Shown in pieces: positions 25,909 to 34,539 of a stretch of DNA of 64,000 nucleotides. Within the stretch, counting starts at the first letter, position 1; every line of letters begins with the position of its first letter. The position numbers and the translations under genes are program-made. This DNA is from Geothermobacter ehrlichii (GTDB lineage Bacteria; Desulfobacterota; Desulfuromonadia; Desulfuromonadales; Geothermobacteraceae): contig NZ_VNIB01000007.1 of the NCBI RefSeq assembly GCF_008124615.1, positions 43,501 to 107,500 on the forward strand. The letters are read 5' to 3'. The notes beneath the pieces were generated by a model that worked only from the letters and a program-made list of their open reading frames with translations, did not search any database and had not been told where the DNA came from.

Positions 25909-26793
25909 TCACTGTTCGACTCCCCGCCGGAGCTGGATATCGGTGTAGGGAACCTGCAGGTAGTCGAACAGCCGGGTCTTCCAGAACGGACGCAGCAGAC
26001 GGCCGACATTGAGCCCGATGCCGAGGTAGAGATAGCGGCGGCGCCGGTCGGGCTGCCCGGGGGTCCAGCTGTCGTAGTTGCGGGCATAGTAGCCGAGACG
26101 CAATTCGAGGGCCTGCAGCCACGGATGACGGACCCGCTCAAAGCCTTCGGCCTTGAGCGCCAGCAGATAGCGCGAATGCTGGTAATCGGTGGCGAAATCC
26201 CCCTCCAGGTCGGAGAGCTCGGGCCGGTATTCCAAGCGCAGATCGACCTTCTTCTGCCACTGCGGATACTTCAGCAGCAGCCAGCCGGCCGCCGCTCCCG
26301 CCAGGTTGGCCGCCATGTCCTCGTAGGAAAAACCGTGGTCGACGCTGAAGGAATCGCCGATTTCCATCAGCCCGGTCATACCGAAAGCCGACAGCGGTCC
26401 GTAGAAGGTCGCCTCGTCGGCCGGATAGCCGATGTGCCGGTAGTAGGCGGCGAAAGCATGGCTGAGGGTGTAGCTGGCCCAGAGGTGGCCGGCCTTGTCG
26501 GCGCCGCCCTCGGCGGTGTCGTGCCCGAACCAGCCCTCGCTCTTGGTCTTGGGGGCGCGGGAGAAATAGTCCCAGTTCAGCAGTCCCCAGGTCAGAATGC
26601 CGCCGGCGACGGCGGCATTGGCCAGCAGGGCCCGGTTGCGGCGGACGGCCGGATCGACATCCGGGGATGGGGACGAGGCCGGAACCGGCGCCGCGCTGAC
26701 GGCCTGTTCGGCGGCGTAGAGCTCGCAACGACCGGGCAGGCCCGGCCCCGTCAGGACAAGACAGCCGACCAGAACCAGAAGCGCCCGTCTCAC
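25909..26793 (-). CDS. DUF2279 (YfiM-like) envelope protein
   Basis: 294 residues with an N-terminal signal sequence, a hydrophobic segment (ALLANAAVAGGILTWGLLNW), and the DUF2279 block GGADKAGHLWASYTLSHAFA with the conserved D-K-x-x-H, followed by EIGDSFSVDHGFSYEDMAANLAGA. The C-terminal part has barrel-like Tyr-rich strands (LELRLGYYARNYDSW). Probably outer-membrane located; function unknown. It is the last gene of a five-gene minus-strand run beginning at crcB, though the 72-bp gap contains a possible promoter. Confidence 0.8.
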   Translation of the reverse strand: MRRALLVLVGCLVLTGPGLPGRCELYAAEQAVSAAPVPASSPSPDVDPAVRRNRALLANAAVAGGILTWGLLNWDYFSRAPKTKSEGWFGHDTAEGGADKAGHLWASYTLSHAFAAYYRHIGYPADEATFYGPLSAFGMTGLMEIGDSFSVDHGFSYEDMAANLAGAAAGWLLLKYPQWQKKVDLRLEYRPELSDLEGDFATDYQHSRYLLALKAEGFERVRHPWLQALELRLGYYARNYDSWTPGQPDRRRRYLYLGIGLNVGRLLRPFWKTRLFDYLQVPYTDIQLRRGVEQ

Positions 26794-26837
26794 ATCTCAC
26801 CTCCCCGGCATCGCCAACCGGCCGCAGCCGTGTTGTG

Positions 26838-26843
26838 AGTATA
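26838..26843 (-). promoter_or_regulatory. Possible extended -10 promoter of the DUF2279 gene
   Basis: On the minus strand TGCTATACT lies 45 bp before the start codon; no good -35 is seen. Confidence 0.35.
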
Positions 26844-26865
26844 GCAGAAACATTGCCCCCCCCCA

Positions 26866-27486
26866 TCAGGCGATTTCGACCGGACGCCGCTCGGCGACCA
26901 GCAGCAAGGGGGCGCAGCGATGGTTGGCGGCCGTCAGCTGCAGCACGTCGAACTCGGCCGCCGGCAAGGCGGCGAACAGGGCCTGCACCGCGGCCGTCTC
27001 CTCCTCGCCGCCGGGATGGCCGCAATAGGCCACCACCGCCAGCCGGCCACCCGGCGCCAGGGCGTCCAGCGTCAGGCGCAGAGCGGCTTCCGTCGTCTCC
27101 GGCCGGGTCATCACCCGCTTGTCGCTGCCCGGCAGGTAGCCGAGGTTGGCGATCGCCGCCCGCACCTCGGCAGCCAGGTAGCGGTCGAGACAGTGATGGC
27201 TGTCGGCGATCAGGTAGATGCCGGGCCGTGCGATGCGCTGCGGCGCGTCGATTCGTCGCGGCGAAAAATCAGCCGCCCGCAGCTGCCGTTCGCTGGCGGC
27301 CAGGGCGGCCGGCTGGACGTCGAATGCCAGCAGCGTCCCCGTTTCGCCCATCCGGCGCGCCAGAAAGAGGGTGTCATGGCCGTTGCCGGCGGTCAGGTCG
27401 AGCAGGGTGTCTCCGGGCAGGATGATCTCGTCGAGCAGGCTGTGCGCCCAGTCGGTCACCTGGGCGAGAAATCCGGGCGACGGCAT
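26866..27486 (-). CDS. mnmM: tRNA U34 methyltransferase MnmM-like (rRNA_methylase/YtqB family)
   Basis: 206 residues of class I SAM-dependent methyltransferase. The SAM motif is LLDLTAGNGHDTLFLAR near residues 28-44, and AAIANLGYLPGSDK plus VVAYCGHPGGEEE are signatures of the YtqB family, now known as MnmM, which makes the final methylation of mnm5s2U34 in tRNAs. No MnmC is visible in the window to test redundancy. It starts 3 bp after the TerB-like gene stop. Confidence 0.85.
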   Translation of the reverse strand: MPSPGFLAQVTDWAHSLLDEIILPGDTLLDLTAGNGHDTLFLARRMGETGTLLAFDVQPAALAASERQLRAADFSPRRIDAPQRIARPGIYLIADSHHCLDRYLAAEVRAAIANLGYLPGSDKRVMTRPETTEAALRLTLDALAPGGRLAVVAYCGHPGGEEETAAVQALFAALPAAEFDVLQLTAANHRCAPLLLVAERRPVEIA

Positions 27487-27489
27487 GGT

Positions 27490-27957
27490 TCAGCGCCGGC
27501 GGCGCTCCGGGTCGACTTCGTCGAGCACCCGCAGCTTCATCGAGATGGCCTGGCGGTGGGAAAGACGCAGCAGGCCGGCAAGCTGGCGCGCCAGGGCGTC
27601 CTCGTAGCGATCGAGTTCGCCGTCGGCATAGACCAGCCGCCAGAGCCCCTCCATCACCTCGAGCTTCTCCTCGAGGGTGAAGTGCTCGTTGATCAGGCGG
27701 GTGAACTGGTGCAGATCGAAACTCTCGTCGCGCTTCTTCTCGGCGGCGGCGATCAGCTCGTCGGCCTGGCCGGCATCGAGACCGAAACGCTCGCGCAGCA
27801 GGCCGTTGACCAGTTTTTTCTCCAGCGGAGCGAATGTGCGGTCGGCGTGCGCCATCTCCAGCAGCAGCACCGCCACCGCCAGCTGCACACGATCGTGGCG
27901 CCGCTCCTTCGAGGTTTCGTCCTGCCCGGTCAGCAGATGCACAAGTCGGCTGATCAT
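27490..27957 (-). CDS. TerB-like (tellurite-resistance-type) helical protein
   Basis: 155 residues. The pattern VQLAVAVLLLEMAHADRTFA ... FTLEEKLEVMEGLWRLVYADG ... RYEDALARQLAGLL fits the two-repeat TerB fold with acidic metal-site residues. The family is widespread in envelope stress contexts and is not evidence for tellurite resistance by itself. The ATG at 27957 has GAGGTGAC before it; a GTG two codons earlier is less likely. Confidence 0.82.
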   Translation of the reverse strand: MISRLVHLLTGQDETSKERRHDRVQLAVAVLLLEMAHADRTFAPLEKKLVNGLLRERFGLDAGQADELIAAAEKKRDESFDLHQFTRLINEHFTLEEKLEVMEGLWRLVYADGELDRYEDALARQLAGLLRLSHRQAISMKLRVLDEVDPERRRR

Positions 27958-27964
27958 GGTCACC

Positions 27965-28297
27965 TCAGGCGAAATAGCGGATCACCCGGGCCTTCTCCAG
28001 GGTGATCATGCCACTGCCGATCATGCGGTCGAGTTCGGGCAGCAAAGCCTCGATCTTCTCCTGGGCGTCGACCACCTCCACCACCACCGGCAGGTCGGAG
28101 GAAAAGCGCAGCAGCCTGTCGGTGTGCAGGACGCTGCGGCCGCCGTAGCCGGCCGCCCCCTTGAGCACGGTGGCCCCGGCGATTCCCCTGGCGCGAAAGA
28201 GATCGAGCAGGGCTTCGTACAGGGGCTTCCTTTCCCAGCGATCCGATTCCCCGAAAAAGATCCGCATCAGGGTCTGCTCGCCTTCCAGACGTGTCAT
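27965..28297 (-). CDS. DUF190 protein associated with CrcB
   Basis: 110 residues. LEGEQTLMRIFFGESDRW, GIAGATVLKGAAGYG and DLPVVVEVVDAQEKIEALLP are the DUF190 signatures, a PII-like ferredoxin fold. Genes of this family are regularly adjacent to crcB, as here, and are presumed to regulate or assist the fluoride channel. It starts 28 bp after the crcB stop. Confidence 0.9.
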   Translation of the reverse strand: MTRLEGEQTLMRIFFGESDRWERKPLYEALLDLFRARGIAGATVLKGAAGYGGRSVLHTDRLLRFSSDLPVVVEVVDAQEKIEALLPELDRMIGSGMITLEKARVIRYFA

Positions 28298-28325
28298 GTC
28301 AAACTCCTTTCCGGCCGCAGCGCCG

Positions 28326-28697
28326 TCAGATCTGCCGGGCCAGCCAGATTCCGAAAAGGGCCGAAGCCACGCAAACGGCCAGGTTCAGGGCCATGTTGGC
28401 GCCGGCCTGCAGCCAGCTCCCTTCCTCCAGCAGGCGGACGGTTTCGTAGGAGAAAGTGGAAAAGGTGGTGAACCCGCCCATGAAGCCGGTGGTCAGCCCC
28501 ATGCGGATCTCCGCCGGGATCAGGGTACTGCGCAGGCCGGATTCCATCAAAAAGCCGAGCAGCAGTGAACCGACGACATTGACCGCCAGCGTCCCCCAGG
28601 GAAGGGCCCGGCCGGCCAGGGCATAGACCCAGCCCGAAACGAGATAGCGGGACAGACAGCCCAGCCCGCCAAAGACCGTGATATAGAGCAGCTGCAT
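28326..28697 (-). CDS. crcB: CrcB/Fluc fluoride channel
   Basis: 123 residues with four membrane helices and the family motifs GGLGCLSRYLVSGW, GTLAVNVVGSLLLGF and GFMGGFTTFSTFSYE, the last carrying the Phe-box and Thr/Ser residues of the fluoride pathway. Fluc channels export fluoride as dual-topology dimers. CAAAGGAGAG precedes the ATG at 28697. I looked for a fluoride riboswitch upstream and did not see one. Confidence 0.93.
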   Translation of the reverse strand: MQLLYITVFGGLGCLSRYLVSGWVYALAGRALPWGTLAVNVVGSLLLGFLMESGLRSTLIPAEIRMGLTTGFMGGFTTFSTFSYETVRLLEEGSWLQAGANMALNLAVCVASALFGIWLARQI

Positions 28698-28810
28698 CCG
28701 GGACTCTCCTTTGTTTCGCGCATTATCGAAGGCGAGTCTTCCCCTGTCAACCGCCCCCCCCAATCCACTACCTGTTACGGCAGCCGAATCCCGAAATGGG
28801 TGGCCACCTC

Positions 28811-28839
28811 TTGCACTTGCCGTCCAGGTTTGCTATAAG
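28811..28839 (+). promoter_or_regulatory. Sigma-70-type promoter of rpoH
   Basis: TTGCAC (28811-28816) and TATAAG (28834-28839, within TTTGCTATAAGG) have a 17-bp spacer. The expected start point falls at the left arm of the CIRCE element, an arrangement that suits repression by HrcA. Confidence 0.75.
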
Positions 28840-28842
28840 GTT

Positions 28843-28869
28843 TTAGCACTCTCGAGTTGAGAGTGCTAA
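28843..28869 (+). promoter_or_regulatory. CIRCE operator (HrcA binding site)
   Basis: TTAGCACTC - nine bases (TCGAGTTGA) - GAGTGCTAA, a perfect match to the CIRCE consensus. It begins three bases after the rpoH promoter -10 and ends 36 bp before the rpoH start codon. CIRCE normally controls groESL and dnaK operons through the HrcA repressor. Confidence 0.95.
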
Positions 28870-28905
28870 TCAACTGAAGACAAAGGACTTTTTCGGAGGG
28901 TAGCG

Positions 28906-29763
28906 ATGAACACACTCAATCTTCCCGTGGTAGGGGACAACTTCGCCTACTACATGAAGCAGGTCAACCGGTTCGACCTGCTTTCACCGCAGGAAGAACT
29001 GGAGCTGGCCCGCCGCTACCGTCACCAGGGGGATCTCGCCGCCGCAGAACGGCTGGTGACCAGCAACCTGCGCTTCGTGGTCAAGATCGCCTGGGAATAC
29101 CGCAACTACGGCTGCAAGCTGCTCGACCTGATCCAGGAAGGGAACATCGGCCTGATGATGGCGGTAAAGAAGTTCGATCCCGACCGGGGCATCCGCCTCA
29201 TCAGCTACGCCGTCTGGTGGATTCGTGCCTACATCCAGAGCTTCATCATCCGCACCTGGTCGCTGGTCAAGATCGGCACCACCCAGGCGCAGAAGAAACT
29301 CTTCTTCAAGCTCAACCAGACCCGGGAAGCGCTCAGGCGCCTGACCGGAGGAAGCGACAGCCGGGAGATCGCCGCCGAACTCGATGTCCGGCCCGAGGAT
29401 GTCGACGAGATGGAGCTCAGGCTGCACCGGCGCGATGCCTCCCTTGACGTGGAGCTGGTTGAAGGGGATGATTATACGCTGATGGACACCCTGGCGGACG
29501 AACGCCAGGACCAGGAAGAGCTGCTGGCGGCCAGGGAAGAGGAGGAACTGCGCCGGCAAACGATCCGGCAGGCGATGGAAAAGCTCAAGCCGCGGGAGCG
29601 GGAGATCATCACCGATCGCCTGCTGCGGGACGAGCCCCTGACCCTGCAGGAGCTGGCCGACCGCTACGGCATCAGCCGCGAACGGGTGCGGCAGATCGAA
29701 CAGAACGCCCTGAAGAAACTGAAGGAGTATCTCGAGTGCCGGAATCTGCCCATGCCCGTCTGA
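28906..29763 (+). CDS. rpoH: RNA polymerase sigma-32 (heat-shock) factor
   Basis: 285 residues. Region 2 includes LVTSNLRFVVKIAWEYRNYG, GNIGLMMAVKKFDPDRG and the RpoH-box-like TTQAQKKLFFKLNQ, which separates sigma-32 from RpoD/RpoS. Region 4 ends in LQELADRYGISRERVRQIEQ. CGGAGGGTAGCG precedes the ATG. Its expression is predicted to be under HrcA through the CIRCE site. The moxR start codon lies 28 bp inside its 3' end. Confidence 0.94.
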   Translation: MNTLNLPVVGDNFAYYMKQVNRFDLLSPQEELELARRYRHQGDLAAAERLVTSNLRFVVKIAWEYRNYGCKLLDLIQEGNIGLMMAVKKFDPDRGIRLISYAVWWIRAYIQSFIIRTWSLVKIGTTQAQKKLFFKLNQTREALRRLTGGSDSREIAAELDVRPEDVDEMELRLHRRDASLDVELVEGDDYTLMDTLADERQDQEELLAAREEEELRRQTIRQAMEKLKPREREIITDRLLRDEPLTLQELADRYGISRERVRQIEQNALKKLKEYLECRNLPMPV

Positions 29764-30737
29764 GCCGAGACGACGACCGCATCGCAGAGCTGCGGCAGGC
29801 CTTCCGCCCGGCCCTTGAAGAGGCCGGGCGGATCGTCATCGGGCAGGAGGAGCTTTTCGAAGGGCTGCTGATCGGCCTGCTCTGCGAAGGCCACGTGCTG
29901 ATCGAAGGGGCGCCGGGACTGGCCAAGACCCTGGCGGCCCGAACCTTCGCCCGCCTGCTCGACCTCGAGTTCCGCCGCATCCAGTTCACGCCCGACCTGC
30001 TTCCGTCAGACCTGACCGGCACCCCGGTCTACCACCCGCCCAGCGGCGAGTTCCGCACCCGCAAGGGACCGATCTTCACCCAGATCCTGCTGGCCGACGA
30101 GATCAACCGCGCTCCGGCCAAGGTCCAGGCCGCCCTGCTCGAAGCGATGGAAGAGCGGCAGACCACCCTCGGGGACGAAACCCACCCCCTGCCGCGGCCG
30201 TTCATGGTACTGGCCACCCAGAATCCTCTGGAACACGAGGGAACCTACCCGCTGCCGGAGGCCCAGCTCGACCGCTTCTTTCTCAAGCTGACCCTCGGCT
30301 ACCCGCCGCGGCAGGCCGAACAGGCCATGCTCGACACCCACGCCGGTGGTGCCGTCGAGCCGCCGCAGCCGATGCTCGGGCGAACGATTCTGCGGCAGGC
30401 GCAAAAGGCCGTCACCGACATCCACCTCAGTCAGCAGCTGTCGGCCTGGCTGCTCGACCTGATCGCCGCCACCCGCGCCCCCGCCGACCACGGGCTGAAC
30501 AACCTGCAGCCGCTGATCGCCCACGGCGTTTCGCCGCGCGGCTCGCTCTGCCTGGCACGCGCCGCCCGGGCCAGGGCCTTCATGCGCGGCCGCAGCTACG
30601 TCGTTCCCGACGACATCCTCGCCATGGCCTGCCCGGTCCTTCGCCACCGGCTGATTCCGAGCTACGAGGCCGAAGCCGAAGGGATAACCTGCGACGACAT
30701 CCTGCGGCGCATTCTCGCCGCCATCGACCCGCCCTGA
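29736..30737 (+). CDS. MoxR-family AAA+ ATPase
   Basis: 333 residues: Walker A EGAPGLAKT, the MoxR block QFTPDLLPSDLTGTPVY, Walker B LLADEINRAP, sensor LATQNPLEHEGTYPLPEAQL. MoxR ATPases act as chaperones, often with DUF58/VWA partners encoded next to them, as here. The start is GTG at 29736 with GAAGGAG upstream, inside the end of rpoH, so the two are probably co-transcribed and translationally coupled. Confidence 0.92.
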   Translation: MPESAHARLSRDDDRIAELRQAFRPALEEAGRIVIGQEELFEGLLIGLLCEGHVLIEGAPGLAKTLAARTFARLLDLEFRRIQFTPDLLPSDLTGTPVYHPPSGEFRTRKGPIFTQILLADEINRAPAKVQAALLEAMEERQTTLGDETHPLPRPFMVLATQNPLEHEGTYPLPEAQLDRFFLKLTLGYPPRQAEQAMLDTHAGGAVEPPQPMLGRTILRQAQKAVTDIHLSQQLSAWLLDLIAATRAPADHGLNNLQPLIAHGVSPRGSLCLARAARARAFMRGRSYVVPDDILAMACPVLRHRLIPSYEAEAEGITCDDILRRILAAIDPP

Positions 30738-30744
30738 ACGCTCC

Positions 30745-31584
30745 ATGGCCGCAACCGCCTTCCCGATCGCCCGGCTGCGCAGGCTGCGGCTGGAATCGCG
30801 CCGGCACCTGGCCGGCTTCATCGGCGGCGGCCACCGCAGCCGCTTTCTGGGGCACGGACTCGAATTTTCCGAACTGCGCCCCTACCAGCCGGGGGACGAT
30901 CCGCGTCACATCGACTGGAACGTCACCGCCCGCAGCGGCCAGCCCCACGTCCGCCGCTACCGGGAAGAACACGACCGCACCATCCTGCTGCTGGCCGACC
31001 TGTCGACCTCGATGCTGCCGGCCAAGTTCGACCTGCTGCGGCAGACAGCGGCCCTGCTCGCCTTTGCCGCCGTCGCCCAGCGTGACCGCGTCGGCCTGAT
31101 CGGCTTTGCCGCCGACAACGGGCCGATCCTGCCGCCGACCGGCAGCGAGAGCGGGCTGCTGCGCCTGCTTCACCGGCTCGACGCCGGCCGGCCACACATC
31201 CGCCGGACCCGGCTCGAACCGCCGATGGAGGCCGCCGACCGGCTGCTGAGCCGGCCGGGGATGCTGCTCGTGCTCTCCGATTTCCATGCCCGTCTGCCCG
31301 AAAGGCTGATGCGCCGGCTGGCCGCCCGCCACGACTGCATCGCCCTTGTCCTGCGCGATCCGGCGGAAACCCGGCTGCCGAACGCCCTGGTTTCGCTGGT
31401 CGACGCCGAAAGCGGCCGCGGCCTGCTGGTCGACGGCCGGCGCGCCGCGCCGGCCTGGCGACAGACGGACCGGGATCTGCATCGCCGCTTGCGGCAATGC
31501 GGGTTTGACGTCCTGCCGCTGGCGGCCGACGCCCCCCCGCTGCCGGCCCTGGCCCGCTTCTTCCGGCGAAGGAGCGGCGCATGA
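30745..31584 (+). CDS. DUF58 protein with VWA-like MIDAS
   Basis: 279 residues. The DUF58 signature GLEFSELRPYQPGDDPRHID and NVTARSGQPHVRRYREEHDR is followed by LLLADLSTSM, a DxSxS metal-ion-dependent adhesion site. DUF58 proteins pair with MoxR and Bat proteins at the membrane. It begins 8 bp after moxR and overlaps the next gene by 4 bp. Confidence 0.9.
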   Translation: MAATAFPIARLRRLRLESRRHLAGFIGGGHRSRFLGHGLEFSELRPYQPGDDPRHIDWNVTARSGQPHVRRYREEHDRTILLLADLSTSMLPAKFDLLRQTAALLAFAAVAQRDRVGLIGFAADNGPILPPTGSESGLLRLLHRLDAGRPHIRRTRLEPPMEAADRLLSRPGMLLVLSDFHARLPERLMRRLAARHDCIALVLRDPAETRLPNALVSLVDAESGRGLLVDGRRAAPAWRQTDRDLHRRLRQCGFDVLPLAADAPPLPALARFFRRRSGA

Positions 31585-32219
31585 ACCGCCTGCCGCTGCC
31601 GTTTCTGTTGCTATGGCCGTTGCTGCTGGGCGCCGCTCCCCTGCCCGCCCTGCAACCGGCCGACGTCCGCCTGGGAGAGCCGGTCGTGCTGCAGCTGCGG
31701 CTGCCGGACGCGGAATGGTCCCTGGCCGGACTTCCCGACCTGCCGGCCTTTCGCCTGCTGCAACCGCCCCGGACCGACAGGGGGACCCTGACGCTGAGGC
31801 TGCTGCCGGTGCGGCCCGGACCGACGGAAATCCCTCCCCTGACCCTGGTCCGGGGCAACCGCGTCCTGCAGAGCCGGCCGCTGCCGGTCACCGTCACCGA
31901 TCCGGTCGCCGCCGACACCGCCGTCGTCCCGCGTCAGAACTGGCCGCCGGACAACGCCTTTCCCCCCTGGCTGCCGGCGCTCGCCCTGACAGCGGCGGTT
32001 CTGCTCCTCTTCCCGATCTGCGTCCGCATCCGACGCCGCAAGCTCGCGACAGGGCCGTACGCCGCGGAGAAACAACGCCTGGCCGCCCTGCCGCCATCCC
32101 CCGAGCGGCAGCAACTGGAGCGTGAACTGCTCGGCTGGTGCTACGGCCCCTACACGCCCGACGAGAGCGAGCGCGCCGACTGGCGGCGCCGGCTGGCGGA
32201 CCTGGAGCGACGGTCATGA
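31581..32219 (+). CDS. DUF4381-like single-pass membrane protein of the Bat cluster
   Basis: 212 residues: signal peptide, a short periplasmic beta domain (GEPVVLQLRLPDAEWSLAGL ... VRPGPTEIPPLTLVRGN), one membrane helix (ALALTAAVLLLFPICVRI) and a basic cytoplasmic tail (PPSPERQQLERELLGWCYG). This layout matches the small proteins between DUF58 and BatA in moxR/bat operons; the periplasmic part resembles a shortened BatD. It overlaps both neighbours by 4 bp. Confidence 0.72.
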   Translation: MNRLPLPFLLLWPLLLGAAPLPALQPADVRLGEPVVLQLRLPDAEWSLAGLPDLPAFRLLQPPRTDRGTLTLRLLPVRPGPTEIPPLTLVRGNRVLQSRPLPVTVTDPVAADTAVVPRQNWPPDNAFPPWLPALALTAAVLLLFPICVRIRRRKLATGPYAAEKQRLAALPPSPERQQLERELLGWCYGPYTPDESERADWRRRLADLERRS

Positions 32220-33196
32220 CCCTGGTCTGGGCGTATCCGGCGGTCCTGGCGCTGCTGCCGTTGGCCCTGCTCCCCCTGTGGTCGTGGCGCCGGCGGAGTC
32301 TGCCGGTCTCGTCCCTGGTCCCCTATCGCGGCGGCGAAAGCTGGCGGACGCGCCTGGCCCGGCTGCATCCACCCTTCGCGGCGCTGCTGCTGGTGCTGCT
32401 GGTGCTGCTGCTGGCCGGACCGATCCTGCGCGACAGCGAACAGGTCAGCGTGCGTCAGGGCGTCGACCTGATGCTGGCTCTCGACATCTCCGCCAGCATG
32501 CGGGCCGAAGACATGCAGCCGAACCGCATGGCCGTCGCCCGCCAGGCGGCCGCCGAATTCGTGCTGGCGCGCGAAAACGACCGCATCGGCGTCATACTCT
32601 TTGCCGGCACCCCCTTCCTGCTCACTCCGCCGACCACCGACCGGCGGCGAGTGGCGGCCCGGCTGCGGGCGGTGACGGCAGAAGTCCGGGGAACGGGAAC
32701 CGCCATAGGCGACGCCCTGGCAGCGGCCCTGCAGCGTCTCGAGCGCTCGACCGCCGAAAGCCGGGCCATCATCCTGCTCACCGACGGCCACTCCAACCGC
32801 GGCCGGATCGCCCCGTCCACAGCCAGTGAGGCGGCCCGAGCCCTGGGCGTGCGTATCTACACCATCGGCTTCGGCACCCGCGAGGGAGCCCCGGTCCGTT
32901 TCCGCGCCGGAGGTCCGCCGCCACCGGGCCATCCGACCTCCGGCCTGCTGGTCACCCTCGACGAAGAGCCGCTGCGGCGCATCGCCGAAGCTACCGGCGG
33001 CCGCTACTTCCGCGCCACCGGAGCCGACAGCCTGCACCGGGTCTACGACCAGATCGACCGCCTGGAAACCAGCCCGCTTGAAATCCGGGAACGTGTCCAC
33101 GACCGCCCCCTGGCCGACCGGCTGCGGCCACTGCTGGGCTGGCTGCTGATCGGCGAACTGCTCCTCTTTCGCGGCTGGCTGCGGAGGCTGCCATGA
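32216..33196 (+). CDS. BatA-like VWA-domain membrane protein
   Basis: 326 residues: two N-terminal helices (about 4-22 and 55-75), a von Willebrand A domain with the DISAS MIDAS (LALDISASMRAEDM) and a C-terminal helix (LRPLLGWLLIGELLLF). This is the topology of BatA of the Bacteroides aerotolerance family. The ATG at 32216 overlaps the upstream stop. It probably forms a complex with the following BatB-like protein. Confidence 0.88.
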   Translation: MTLVWAYPAVLALLPLALLPLWSWRRRSLPVSSLVPYRGGESWRTRLARLHPPFAALLLVLLVLLLAGPILRDSEQVSVRQGVDLMLALDISASMRAEDMQPNRMAVARQAAAEFVLARENDRIGVILFAGTPFLLTPPTTDRRRVAARLRAVTAEVRGTGTAIGDALAAALQRLERSTAESRAIILLTDGHSNRGRIAPSTASEAARALGVRIYTIGFGTREGAPVRFRAGGPPPPGHPTSGLLVTLDEEPLRRIAEATGGRYFRATGADSLHRVYDQIDRLETSPLEIRERVHDRPLADRLRPLLGWLLIGELLLFRGWLRRLP

Positions 33197-34539
33197 CCGC
33201 CGCCATCGTTCTGGCCTGTCTGCTGATTCTCTGGCGCGAGGCGTCGCTGCGCCGTCTGCCGTCCGGTCATCCCCTGGCGGCCGGACAGTATCGCCGGCTG
33301 GCCTACGACCTGTGCGCCCTGCTGGTTCTGCTTCTGCTGCTGTATCCGACCGGCCTGTCCCCGGAGCGCACCACGCAATCCCGGCCACTGAACCTGGCAG
33401 TGGCGATAGACGTCTCTTGGAGCATGGGCGCCGATGCCGGCGGCATCAGCCGCCTCGACCGGGTCCGCCAGGACCTGGCCCTGCTGCTGCAGGAGCTGCC
33501 CGGCGCGAAAGTGGCGCTGGTCCCCTTCGCCGGAGCGCCGGTGCTGCAGTCGCCGCTGACAGCCGACCACCAGGCCCTGCGGCTGCTGCTCGACGGCCTC
33601 AGGCCGGGACAGGTGGCCGCTCCCGGCTCCGCTCCGGAAGAGGCGGTCCTGTTCGCCCGCAGGCTGCTGGAAGAATGCGACGGAGAGAAAGCCGTTCTGC
33701 TCTACAGTGACGGCGAACGGACCCTGCCGACCCCGCCGCCGGTCATCGGCCGGGGGATTGCCGTCTACACCCTGCTGCCGGCAGACGACCGGCCGCAACA
33801 GGTGCCCGGCCGGACCTTCCATGGCCGGCCGGCGCTGTCGCGGCCCGATCGCCAACGGATGCAGGCGATCGCCGAGACCGGCGGCGGCAGCTGGCTGCGC
33901 ATCGCGCCGTCAGAGCCGACCATCGACCAGCTGCCGTTTCTGCACCGGCAAAAAGCGGCAACAACGCCGACAGCCTTCCGCCCCTGGCTCTGGGCCGCTC
34001 TGTTCCTGCTCGTCGCCCGCCACCTGTTCATCGCCCGCCCGGCGGCAACTCTGCTGACTGCCGGGCTGTTGCTGGCGCTTCTGCCCCTGGGCTGCGATCG
34101 CTCCCGAACCGCCAACACCCCCGAGGCGCTGTTTTCCCGCGCCATGAAAGGTTCCGTCGACGAAGAAACGGTGAACCTGTTCCGCCAGGCCGCGGCCGGC
34201 GTCACCGGCGAAAAACGGGCCGTCGCCCTGCACAACGCCTGCAGCGACGCCCTGAACCTGCAACACCCGCGGCTGGCCGTCGAACTCTGCGAGCAGGCCC
34301 TGCTGAGCGCGCCGGGAAGGCAAGCCTCCATCACCAACCTGTCCCTGGCCCTGCGCCTGCTGCGGCAGTCACCGGCCGGCGGCAGCGAAAACCGGGCCGG
34401 AAAGCAGCGCTCCGAAAAAGAGGGAATGCGACCGGAACAGGCCCGGCAGCTGCTGCAAAGCATCGAAGTGCGGGCCGGCGAACTGGCGCCGGCCGGCGAC
34501 GGCGAAAACCTGGAAATCACGGTGGAGAAAGACTGGTGA
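33193..34539 (+). CDS. BatB-like VWA protein fused to a TPR-like (BatC-like) tail
   Basis: 448 residues. N-terminal helices, then a VWA domain with DVSWS (VAIDVSWSMGADAG), then two helices (about 258-300) and a periplasmic helical region (about 305-448) resembling BatC TPR repeats. The second helix ends LLLALLPLGCDRS. In many bacteria BatB and BatC are separate; here they appear fused. Overlaps both neighbours by 4 bp. Confidence 0.8.
   Translation: MTAAIVLACLLILWREASLRRLPSGHPLAAGQYRRLAYDLCALLVLLLLLYPTGLSPERTTQSRPLNLAVAIDVSWSMGADAGGISRLDRVRQDLALLLQELPGAKVALVPFAGAPVLQSPLTADHQALRLLLDGLRPGQVAAPGSAPEEAVLFARRLLEECDGEKAVLLYSDGERTLPTPPPVIGRGIAVYTLLPADDRPQQVPGRTFHGRPALSRPDRQRMQAIAETGGGSWLRIAPSEPTIDQLPFLHRQKAATTPTAFRPWLWAALFLLVARHLFIARPAATLLTAGLLLALLPLGCDRSRTANTPEALFSRAMKGSVDEETVNLFRQAAAGVTGEKRAVALHNACSDALNLQHPRLAVELCEQALLSAPGRQASITNLSLALRLLRQSPAGGSENRAGKQRSEKEGMRPEQARQLLQSIEVRAGELAPAGDGENLEITVEKDW

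Noticed and set aside
27490..27957. Tellurite-resistance island
   Set aside because: Only a lone TerB-like gene is present; no terZACDE genes are near, and the family occurs widely without that phenotype.
28698..28800. Fluoride riboswitch upstream of crcB
   Set aside because: The conserved GGCGATGG-type start and pseudoknot strands of the crcB motif were not found.
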